From: Candidatus Nanopelagicales bacterium
GTDB taxonomy: Bacteria > Actinomycetota > Actinomycetes > S36-B12 > UBA10799
Length of the DNA stretch: 6,867 nt
Reading direction: 5' to 3'
NCBI GenBank assembly: GCA_025455985.1
Contig: JALOLM010000121.1
Location: 1-6,867 of the forward strand
Positions 1 to 5,632 of the stretch are shown here, in pieces. Every line of letters begins with the position of its first letter. The stretch's first letter is position 1. Both the position numbers and the translations under genes were made by a program. A model generated the notes under the pieces. It did not search any database, had not been told where the DNA came from, and saw only the letters and a program-made list of their open reading frames with translations.

Positions 1-1437
1 TACAGCGTCTACCAGAAGATGATCGTGCGTGGCCGCGACTTCGCCGACATCTACGACCTGGTCGGGGTGCGGATCCTGGTGGACTCGATCCAGGACTGCT
101 ACGGGGTGCTGGGACTGCTGCACGCGAAGTGGAACCCGGTGCCGGGACGGTTCAAGGACTACATCGCCAGCCCACGCTACGGGGTGTACAGGTCGCTGCA
201 CACCACGGTGATCGGCCCGGAGGGCAAACCCGTGGAGGTGCAGATCCGGACACAGGAGATGCACCAGCAGGCCGAATACGGCGTGGCCGCGCACTGGCGT
301 TACAAGGCGGGCCGCAGCGGGGTGGACAGCCCTGACGAGTTCGCCTGGTTGCGTCAGCTATTGGAGTGGCAGCGCGAGACCGAGGACCCCGACGAGTTCC
401 TGGACAGCCTGCGCTACGAACTGGGCACGGGCGAGTTGTTCGTGTTCACCCCGAAGGGCGATGTCATCTCGCTTCCGGCCGGGTCGACGCCCGTGGACTT
501 CGCGTACTCCGTGCACACCGAAGTCGGTCACCGGACCATCGGAGCCCGGGTCAACGGCAAGCTCGTCCCGCTGGAGTCGCATCTGGACAACGGTGACACC
601 GTCGAGATCTTCACGTCCAAGACCCAGGGTCAGGGGCCGTCTCGCGACTGGCTGAACTTCGTGGCCTCACCGCGTGCGCGCAGCAAGATCCGCGCCTGGT
701 TCTCCCGCGAACGCCGCGAAGAAGCCGTCGAGCACGGCAAGGACGCTCTGCTGCGGGAACTGCGCCGGCGCTCGCTTCCGATGCAGAGGCTGCTCAACAC
801 CCCGGACCTGCTCAGTATCGCCGCCTACTACCGCATGGCAGACGTGAGTGCGCTGTACGCGGCGATCGGGGAGAACCGCCTCGATGCCGCGGTTGTCGTC
901 GATCGGCTGATCGCGGGTCGCGGCGGCACGGAGGCTGCGGCCGACGACACCGAGGAGGAGACCCCGCCACCGTCGATCCGCTCCGGGCCGTCCGGGGATC
1001 CCGGCGTGGTGGTGGCCGACGCGGACGACGTGTGGGTCCGACTGTCCAAGTGCTGCACACCTGTGCCTGGCGATGACATCGTCGGCTTCGTCACCCGCGG
1101 CAACGGGGTGTCGGTGCACCGGCGGGACTGTGTGAACTTCCCCGAGTTGGCCCAGCACGAGGAACGCCTCGTTGAGGTGGAATGGCGGCCCAGCGCGGAG
1201 TCGGTATTCCTGGTCAACATCCAGGTCGAGGCCCTCGATCGTGCCAGGTTGCTGTCGGACGTCACCCGGGTGCTGTCCGATCACCACGTCAACATCCTGT
1301 CGGCCACGTCGACGACCAACCGGGACCGGATCGCGATCTCGCGCTTCACGTTCGAGATGGCCGACCCCAAACACCTCGGCGCGGTGCTGAAAGGTGTGCG
1401 CAGCGTGGAGGGTGTGTTCGACGCCCAGCGGGTCTAG
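1..1437 (+). CDS. relA: Bifunctional (p)ppGpp synthetase/hydrolase (Rel/RelA-SpoT family), 5'-truncated
   Basis: This enzyme makes the alarmone (p)ppGpp from ATP and GDP/GTP when uncharged tRNA stalls ribosomes, and in bifunctional forms also degrades it. The frame is open from base 1, so 478 C-terminal residues remain; family members are about 750-790 residues, so the HD hydrolase domain and the start of the synthetase lie upstream. Counting base 1 as residue 1, the visible synthetase part (1 to about 120) has IYDLVGVRI (17-25), an RFKD loop (50-53) and VEVQIRT with the presumed catalytic glutamate E79. RXKD, rather than EXDD, is the signature of bifunctional enzymes. A TGS domain (146-206), a helical region, a zinc-finger-like domain (C351, C352, H373, C377) and a C-terminal ACT domain (about 403-478) follow in the usual order. 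The domains are intact, with no frameshift, and the TAG stop is 12 bases from the converging DUF349 gene. Family assignment is very secure; bifunctionality is inferred, because the hydrolase is not visible. Confidence 0.97.
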   Translation, partial: YSVYQKMIVRGRDFADIYDLVGVRILVDSIQDCYGVLGLLHAKWNPVPGRFKDYIASPRYGVYRSLHTTVIGPEGKPVEVQIRTQEMHQQAEYGVAAHWRYKAGRSGVDSPDEFAWLRQLLEWQRETEDPDEFLDSLRYELGTGELFVFTPKGDVISLPAGSTPVDFAYSVHTEVGHRTIGARVNGKLVPLESHLDNGDTVEIFTSKTQGQGPSRDWLNFVASPRARSKIRAWFSRERREEAVEHGKDALLRELRRRSLPMQRLLNTPDLLSIAAYYRMADVSALYAAIGENRLDAAVVVDRLIAGRGGTEAAADDTEEETPPPSIRSGPSGDPGVVVADADDVWVRLSKCCTPVPGDDIVGFVTRGNGVSVHRRDCVNFPELAQHEERLVEVEWRPSAESVFLVNIQVEALDRARLLSDVTRVLSDHHVNILSATSTTNRDRIAISRFTFEMADPKHLGAVLKGVRSVEGVFDAQRV

Positions 1438-1461
1438 CGCCGAGTTCCGTTACAGCGTCGA
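1418..1461. terminator. Imperfect inverted repeat across the convergent gene ends, possible bidirectional terminator
   Basis: TCGACGC at 1418-1424 is the exact reverse complement of GCGTCGA at 1455-1461. Inside it, AGCGG (1427-1431) can pair with CCGTT (1447-1451), leaving a 15-base loop. One inner pair is G-U in the relA-sense RNA and a mismatch in the opposite RNA. The element overlaps the last codons of both relA and the DUF349 gene, the only place a terminator could fit. No T-run follows on either strand, so it is not a classical intrinsic terminator. U-less hairpins have been proposed as terminators in actinomycetes, but this role is inferred. Confidence 0.3.
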
Positions 1462-2715
1462 GAGACTCTGTTCTGCTGACTCCAGCATCAACTTCTGCTG
1501 GGCGAGCGTCTTCTCGGTCTTCTCGATGCGTGCGGCGTCGCCGGACTCCTGGGCGCTGACCAGGTCCTTCTCCAGCTTCGCCACCGAGGCCCGGTAGGCA
1601 TCAACCAGGCCTTGTGCCCGATGCCGGATCTCCGGGTTGCTGCGACGCCACGACGAGTTCTCCGCGCTGCGGATCGCGTCATCCACGGCACGCAACCTGG
1701 TGTCGATCTTGCGCATCTCGGCGCGCGGCACATGGCCGATGCCAGACCACTCACCCTGGATCTCGCGGAACGCCTTGCGGGCGGCCTTCGCGTCCTCCAC
1801 GGGCAGGAGGGCCTCGGCCTTGGCGAGCAGCGCCCGCTTGGCCGCGAGGTTCTGCTTCTGCTCGCCGTCGCGGGCGTTGAGGTTGGCCTTGCGGGCTGAG
1901 AAGAAAGTCTCCTGGGCGCCGCGGAAGCGCTGCCACAGGGCCTCATCGTCCTTCTTGCCGGCGAAACCGGCCTTCTTCCACTGCTCCATGAGGTCGCGGA
2001 AGGCCGCTGCGGTGCTCTGCCAGTCGGTGGATCCGGCCAACGCTTCAGCCTTCTGCGCCAATTCGGTCTTGGCGGCCACAGCACTGGCCCGCTTACGGTC
2101 CTGCTCGTCGCGGTGGACCTTGCGGGCCTTGTCGAACGCTCGCCGCGCGGTGCGGAACCGCTCCCACAGCGCGTCGGTCTCGGTGCGCTGGTCGGCACTG
2201 GGTTTGGGCAGTACCTTCCACTGCTCCACCAACTCGCGGAACTGCTCGCCGGTCTGTTTCCACGACGTGGATGTGGCCAGTTGCTCAGCCTGCTCCACGA
2301 TCGCCACACGTGCCTGCTGTGCCTGCTCGCGAGCGGTCTTGCGCTCCTCCTCCAGAATCTGGGTGCGGATGTGGGCGAGCACCTCGAGCTGGCCGATCCT
2401 GGCCATCAGCAAGGAGATGTCCCCGATGAAGCCAGGCTCCTCCAGGGCGTGCCGGGCTTTGCCCGCCACCGTCAACGCCTCACGCGGCGAGCACTTGTTG
2501 TCCGCCAAGCGGGTGGCGGTGAGTTCGAGGGAGTGACTCAGATCGTTGTATTTGACCGCGTAGTAGTGCAGGGCCTCTTCGGGGGTTCCGGCGGCATACT
2601 GCCCGACGGGTCGTTCGGTGCCATCGGGCAGGCGCAGGTAAACAGTCCCGTCCTCACCGACGCGTCCGAACGACTCGGCCGGTGCCGGTCCCGCAGTGGG
2701 TGTCTGGTCCGTCAT
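1450..2715 (-). CDS. DUF349-repeat protein, function unknown
   Basis: The 421-residue product is cytoplasmic and mostly helical, with no signal peptide or membrane segment. After a Pro/Ala-rich N-terminus (1-15) comes a short segment resembling a beta hairpin (about 16-40), then a helical region (46-140). Two clear DUF349 repeats follow: about 144-203 (W152, W166, W184) and 224-283 (W232, W246, W261). A third, diverged one lies at about 301-352 (W323), and a charged coiled-coil-like tail rich in Lys, Glu and Gln at about 370-417. DUF349 occurs singly or in tandem and has no established biochemical role that I know of. ATG 2715 is chosen because AGGA lies 5 bases upstream; the frame stays open to 2817, but that extension runs into ppiB. 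The gene is second in a minus-strand pair with ppiB, 7 bases downstream of its stop, and converges on relA. I infer only that it is probably co-transcribed with ppiB. Confidence 0.9.
   Translation of the reverse strand: MTDQTPTAGPAPAESFGRVGEDGTVYLRLPDGTERPVGQYAAGTPEEALHYYAVKYNDLSHSLELTATRLADNKCSPREALTVAGKARHALEEPGFIGDISLLMARIGQLEVLAHIRTQILEEERKTAREQAQQARVAIVEQAEQLATSTSWKQTGEQFRELVEQWKVLPKPSADQRTETDALWERFRTARRAFDKARKVHRDEQDRKRASAVAAKTELAQKAEALAGSTDWQSTAAAFRDLMEQWKKAGFAGKKDDEALWQRFRGAQETFFSARKANLNARDGEQKQNLAAKRALLAKAEALLPVEDAKAARKAFREIQGEWSGIGHVPRAEMRKIDTRLRAVDDAIRSAENSSWRRSNPEIRHRAQGLVDAYRASVAKLEKDLVSAQESGDAARIEKTEKTLAQQKLMLESAEQSLSTL
1975..2228 (-). repeat. Paired 14-base identical segments within the DUF349 repeats
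   Basis: The plus-strand 14-mer CTTCCACTGCTCCA occurs at 1975-1988 and again at 2215-2228, exactly 240 bases (80 codons) apart. Each copy encodes the EQWK core of a DUF349 repeat (W246 and W166). A second related pair, beginning at 1921 and 2152, is offset by 231 bases, so repeat 1 carries three extra residues between the EQW and LW positions. This is the DNA trace of an internal domain duplication, not a mobile or regulatory repeat. Confidence 0.7.
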
Positions 2716-2720
2716 GGCTG

Positions 2721-2724
2721 TCCT
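2721..2724 (-). promoter_or_regulatory. Ribosome binding site of the DUF349 gene, overlapping the ppiB stop
   Basis: Read on the minus strand, AGGA lies 5 bases before ATG 2715 and overlaps the TAG stop of ppiB (2723-2725). It fixes the start at 2715 rather than the longer open frame to 2817. It also suggests that ribosomes finishing ppiB could reinitiate here. Confidence 0.7.
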
Positions 2725-3559
2725 AGTTCTCGATCGATGCGGTCTTGATGACAATCGGCTGGGCGGGGGGTCCGTCGGTCGCATCCGATGATCCAGGTTC
2801 CACCCCGCCGGCTGCAACGTACTTAACCACGTCCAGGCCTTCGGTGACCTGCCCGAGGACGGTATACCCGGCCGGCAATGTCGTGTCTTTGTAGACGAGG
2901 AACACCTGGCTGCTCGCCGTGTCCGGTCCGCGGTTGGCCATCGCTACCGTCCCGGCGGGGTAGTTGTTGTCCCCTTCGGCGGGCAGGTTCTCGTCGGGCA
3001 GTGTGAAACCGACTTCCCCGGTGCCGTCAGCGCCGGGAGAGCCACACTGCAGCACGAAGATGCCCGCGGTGGTCAGCCGGTGGCAGAAGTTGCCGCTGTA
3101 GTACCCCTCGTTGGTCAAGAAGGCGACGCCGTTGGCGTTCTTCGGTGCGGACTTGGTGTCCAGGGCGACCGTGATCCGTCCGCAGTTCGTGTTCAGCACC
3201 CAGGTGGCGTCCGGGCCCAACTGCTGATCGGCGGGCTTCTTCCAGGTACGGCCATCAGTGCGCGGCTCACCGGGTTCGGTGCATGTGACGCCGGCGGGGG
3301 TAGGCACGGGCCCCGGGGTGGCCGCTTCCTCGGGAGCGCTTTGCGTTGCCGATGCCTCTGGGGATGCTTCAGCGCTCGCTGGATCGGTGCCGGAGTCGGG
3401 CCACACCGCCCAGGCAATCGCTGCGGCCATCACAACTGCGGCCGCGGCCATACCGACGATACGATTGCGGCGGGCACGACGGGCTGACTCCAGCCGCCGC
3501 TGCTCCTGCCGCTCCGCTTTCGCGCGCGCCAGTTGTTTGCGCCGCTTCTCGCCAGCCAT
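2723..3559 (-). CDS. ppiB: Membrane-anchored cyclophilin-type peptidyl-prolyl cis-trans isomerase
   Basis: The 278-residue product has a strongly basic N-terminus (1-33), one membrane segment (about 34-53), a Pro/Ala/Ser/Glu-rich linker (54-91) and a cyclophilin domain (about 118-276). The basic side should stay inside, placing the catalytic domain outside the membrane, where it would isomerise Xaa-Pro bonds in exported proteins. There is no lipobox cysteine after the hydrophobic stretch. Cyclophilin landmarks are CHRLT with the catalytic-type arginine R161, LQCG (Q171), AMAN (207-210 region) and SSQVF (Q218, F220). The human CypA Trp121 and His126 positions appear to be L228 and Y232. Four cysteines (C93, C126, C159, C172) are present. 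ATG 3559 is chosen over ATG 3586 because AGGAGG lies 4 bases upstream and MAGEKRRKQLAR is a usual family start. It is first of a two-gene unit with the DUF349 gene and divergent from the hydrolase gene. The symbol follows synteny with mycobacterial ppiB. Confidence 0.93.
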   Translation of the reverse strand: MAGEKRRKQLARAKAERQEQRRLESARRARRNRIVGMAAAAVVMAAAIAWAVWPDSGTDPASAEASPEASATQSAPEEAATPGPVPTPAGVTCTEPGEPRTDGRTWKKPADQQLGPDATWVLNTNCGRITVALDTKSAPKNANGVAFLTNEGYYSGNFCHRLTTAGIFVLQCGSPGADGTGEVGFTLPDENLPAEGDNNYPAGTVAMANRGPDTASSQVFLVYKDTTLPAGYTVLGQVTEGLDVVKYVAAGGVEPGSSDATDGPPAQPIVIKTASIEN

Positions 3560-3563
3560 GCTT

Positions 3564-3569
3564 CCTCCT
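3564..3569 (-). promoter_or_regulatory. Strong ribosome binding site of ppiB
   Basis: The plus strand reads CCTCCT, so the minus-strand mRNA has a perfect AGGAGG 4 bases before ATG 3559. It lies between the two candidate ATG codons (3586 and 3559) and so decides for the downstream one. Confidence 0.8.
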
Positions 3570-3601
3570 GACCCCGACCCCCACACAGGCGGGCAGGAGT
3601 G

Positions 3602-3607
3602 AGTCTA
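3602..3607 (-). promoter_or_regulatory. Candidate -10 element for the ppiB-DUF349 unit
   Basis: On the minus strand TAGACT fits the actinobacterial TANNNT -10 pattern and lies about 42 bases before the ppiB start, giving a leader of roughly 35 bases with its strong ribosome binding site. No convincing -35 hexamer stands 16-18 bases upstream. It is a weak motif-only call in the 97-base divergent region 3560-3656, where the ppiB promoter must lie if there is no readthrough from upstream. Confidence 0.22.
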
Positions 3608-3643
3608 CGTGGCCGCACGATCAACGGTGCCGTGTGTCACGGA

Positions 3644-3649
3644 TACGCT
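3644..3649 (+). promoter_or_regulatory. Candidate -10 element for the hydrolase-hisS-aspS operon, possibly leaderless
   Basis: TACGCT, within GGATACGCT, fits TANNNT. A transcription start 7 bases past its end would fall on the G of GTG 3657, the start preferred from homology. Together with the lack of a good Shine-Dalgarno sequence before 3657, this suggests a leaderless mRNA, a common arrangement in actinomycetes. The -35 region (around 3621-3626) is poor. The call rests on motif spacing only. Confidence 0.33.
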
Positions 3650-3656
3650 GGTGTGT

Positions 3657-4373
3657 GTGTTGATCGCAGGATTTCCGGCAGGCCCATGGGGTACCAATTG
3701 CTTCGTGGTGGCCACCGGACCTCGCACTGAGTGTGTGGTGATAGACCCCGGCAAGGACGCCATGGATGGTGTCGACGAGATAGTGCGTGAGCACGGCCTG
3801 CAGCCGGTCGCGGTTCTGGTCACCCATGGCCATCTCGACCACATGTGGTCGGTCACGCCGGTGTGCCAGGCTCGCGACATCCCGGCTTTCATCCATCCCG
3901 CGGACCGGCACCTGCTGGCCGATCCCATGGCCGGTATCTCCGGGGACACCCGGCTCATGTTCGAGCAGATGACCGGAGGCCGGCTGCAGTTCAGCGAGCC
4001 CTCAGACGTGCGCACGTTGCATGACGCCAGCCCTGTCGAGATCGCCGGGATGCGATTCGACGTCCGGCACGCGCCCGGGCACACTCCCGGATCGACGGTG
4101 TTCATCACCGACGCGCATGCCGACGTGCCGCCGATCATGTACTCCGGTGATCTGCTGTTCGCCGGGTCCATCGGGCGCACTGACCTGCCCGGCGGGGATA
4201 CTGCCGAGATGATGAAGTCCTTGTCCCGGGTGGTGCTGCACCAGCCCGAGGAGATGGTGGTGCTACCCGGACACGGTCCACAGACGACCATCGGCGAGGA
4301 ACTGGCGGCCAATCCGTTCCTGGCGCAAGCCCGCGAGCAGCGCCTCGACATGCCGAAGGGGCGTGGCCTGTGA
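3657..4373 (+). CDS. Metallo-beta-lactamase-fold hydrolase, glyoxalase II-like
   Basis: This is a predicted soluble binuclear metal hydrolase of 238 residues. All seven glyoxalase II-type ligands are visible: THGHLDH (H57, H59, D61, H62), PGHTPGS (H142), SGD (D165) and LPGHG (H206), followed by a family-typical GRTDLPGGD stretch. Glyoxalase II hydrolyses S-lactoylglutathione, but actinomycetes usually lack glutathione, so the true substrate (another thioester or acyl thiol) is unknown. GTG 3657 gives MLIAGFPAGPWGTN, which closely matches the remembered start of the M. tuberculosis homologue beside hisS. The frame also permits GTG 3609 (254 residues), 3627 or 3651. It is first of the plus-strand operon, divergent from ppiB, and its TGA overlaps the hisS GTG by four bases (GTGA, 4370-4373). 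Family is secure; substrate and exact start are not. Confidence 0.92.
   Translation: MLIAGFPAGPWGTNCFVVATGPRTECVVIDPGKDAMDGVDEIVREHGLQPVAVLVTHGHLDHMWSVTPVCQARDIPAFIHPADRHLLADPMAGISGDTRLMFEQMTGGRLQFSEPSDVRTLHDASPVEIAGMRFDVRHAPGHTPGSTVFITDAHADVPPIMYSGDLLFAGSIGRTDLPGGDTAEMMKSLSRVVLHQPEEMVVLPGHGPQTTIGEELAANPFLAQAREQRLDMPKGRGL
4356..4361 (+). promoter_or_regulatory. Ribosome binding site of hisS
   Basis: AAGGGG lies 8 bases before GTG 4370, inside the last codons of the hydrolase gene. With the GTGA start/stop overlap it supports GTG 4370 and translational coupling. Confidence 0.55.
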
Positions 4374-5632
4374 ACGGTCTGCAGGCCCCGCGGGGTGTGC
4401 CGGAGTACCTGCCGCCGGTGTCCGAGGACTTCCTCGCGGTCCGCAACACTTTGGGCCGGGCGGCCCAACTGGGCGGATACGGCTATATCGAACTGCCGGT
4501 GTTCGAGGACACGGCGGTATTCGTCCGGGGGGTCGGCGAGAGCACCGACGTGGTGAGCAAAGAGATGTACACCTTCACCGATCGCGGTGACAGGTCGCTG
4601 TCTTTGCGTCCTGAGGGCACCGCCGGGGTGATGCGCTCGGTGCTCGAGCACGGGCTGCACCGTGGCGGGCTGCCGGTCAAGTTGTGGTACGCCGGCCCCT
4701 TCTTCCGGGCCGAACGCCCCCAGCAAGGCCGTTACCGGCAACTGCAACAGGTGGGTGTGGAGGCCATCGGCGTGGACGATCCACTCCTGGATGCAGAGGT
4801 CATCGCAGTCGCTGACGAGGGTTACCGGCGCCTGGGCCTTCGGGGTTTCCGCCTGTACCTGTCATCGATCGGCTGCCGGACCTGTCGGCCGGTCTACCGT
4901 GCGGCGCTGCAGGAGTTCCTCGATGGCCTCGACCTGGACGAGCCGACTCGCCAACGCGCGCAGTTGAACCCGCTGCGGGTTCTCGACGACAAACGCCCGG
5001 CGATCCAGGACCTGCTGGTGGACGCCCCGCTGCCGCCTGACTACTTGTGCGATGAGTGCCGGGAGCACTTCACGCGTGTGCAGCAGGCGTTGACGGCACT
5101 AGGGGTGCGATTCACGCTCAACCCGCGTTTGGTGCGTGGCCTTGACTACTACACGCGCACGACGTTCGAGTTCGACCATCCCGCCCTCGGCGCACAGTCC
5201 GGGATCGGCGGGGGCGGCCGCTACGACGGTCTGATGGAATCGCTGGGTGGCCCCGAGCTGACCGGGATCGGCTTCGGACTGGGGACGGACCGAACCCTGC
5301 TGGCCTGCCAGGCCGAAGGTCTGCACCCCGCTGCGGCACGTCCGATTGAGGCCTACATCGTGCCCGTGGGGGAGGCGGCCAGGGACGCGGGTTTGGTGCT
5401 GGCAGGACGACTGCGGGCAGCCGGTGTCGGCGTGGACATGGCCTACGGTGGCCGCGGCATGAAGGGCGCTATGAAAGGCGCCGACCGCAGTGGTGCGCGT
5501 TGGGCCATCATCATGGGGGAGCGGGAGCTGGCCGAAGGAGTCGTCCAGCTCAAAGATCTTGAGACCGGGGCGCAAGCGGCAGTCAGTGCCGATGAGGTTC
5601 TCGGCAAGATATTGACAGGAGAAATCAGTTGA
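4370..5632 (+). CDS. hisS: Histidyl-tRNA synthetase (HisRS, class IIa)
   Basis: HisRS activates histidine with ATP and loads it onto tRNA-His in the cytoplasm, acting as a dimer. The 420-residue product has the normal bacterial length. It shows the N-terminal APRGVPEYLPP segment (6-16), class II motif 2 around WYAGPFFRAER (106-116, with R113), the histidine-binding RGLDYY loop (256-261), GGGGRYDG (280-287) and motif 3 GFGLGTDR (301-308, with R308). A HGTP-type anticodon-binding domain follows (about 326-415). The insertion region carries two CxxC pairs, C169/C172 and C227/C230, a possible metal site. The GTG start overlaps the TGA of the hydrolase gene, and its own TGA overlaps the TTG of aspS, so translation of the three genes is likely coupled. 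No attenuator or T-box is visible upstream; the 97-base divergent region is too short for a usual T-box. The identification is essentially certain. Confidence 0.98.
   Translation: MNGLQAPRGVPEYLPPVSEDFLAVRNTLGRAAQLGGYGYIELPVFEDTAVFVRGVGESTDVVSKEMYTFTDRGDRSLSLRPEGTAGVMRSVLEHGLHRGGLPVKLWYAGPFFRAERPQQGRYRQLQQVGVEAIGVDDPLLDAEVIAVADEGYRRLGLRGFRLYLSSIGCRTCRPVYRAALQEFLDGLDLDEPTRQRAQLNPLRVLDDKRPAIQDLLVDAPLPPDYLCDECREHFTRVQQALTALGVRFTLNPRLVRGLDYYTRTTFEFDHPALGAQSGIGGGGRYDGLMESLGGPELTGIGFGLGTDRTLLACQAEGLHPAAARPIEAYIVPVGEAARDAGLVLAGRLRAAGVGVDMAYGGRGMKGAMKGADRSGARWAIIMGERELAEGVVQLKDLETGAQAAVSADEVLGKILTGEIS
5617..5622 (+). promoter_or_regulatory. Ribosome binding site deciding the TTG start of aspS
   Basis: AGGAGA lies 6 bases before TTG 5629, within the last codons of hisS. 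No other in-frame start lies near: the next plausible one, GTG 5698, would remove the beginning of the tRNA-binding domain. The site therefore supports the rare TTG start. Confidence 0.75.

Noticed and set aside
667..1374. Open frame of 235 codons on the minus strand, opposite relA
   Set aside because: It is antisense to intact TGS-to-ACT coding sequence and its product shows no recognisable domain. Long antisense frames are expected at high GC.
1637..2536. Open frame of 299 codons on the plus strand, opposite the DUF349 gene
   Set aside because: The predicted protein is Ser/Ala/Arg-rich with no motif, and the opposite strand encodes clear DUF349 repeats with a good ribosome binding site.
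2716..2817. N-terminal extension of the DUF349 gene to ATG 2817
   Set aside because: It would overlap the ppiB coding end by about 95 bases and add an Arg/Pro-rich segment. ATG 2715 has a proper AGGA site.
3560..3586. ppiB start at ATG 3586
   Set aside because: It would add nine Gly/Ser-rich residues and place the strong AGGAGG inside the gene; ATG 3559 fits that site.
3609..3656. Hydrolase start at GTG 3609, adding 16 residues
   Set aside because: The extra residues do not match the usual family N-terminus, and they would cover the candidate -10 element. It is not fully excluded.
3605..4747. Open frame of 380 codons on the minus strand, opposite the hydrolase and hisS
   Set aside because: It crosses two well-supported genes and its product has no family features.
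5612..5617. Perfect TTGACA at the end of hisS, resembling a -35 for a separate aspS promoter
   Set aside because: No TANNNT hexamer lies 16-18 bases downstream, and the bases are explained by hisS codons and the aspS ribosome binding site.
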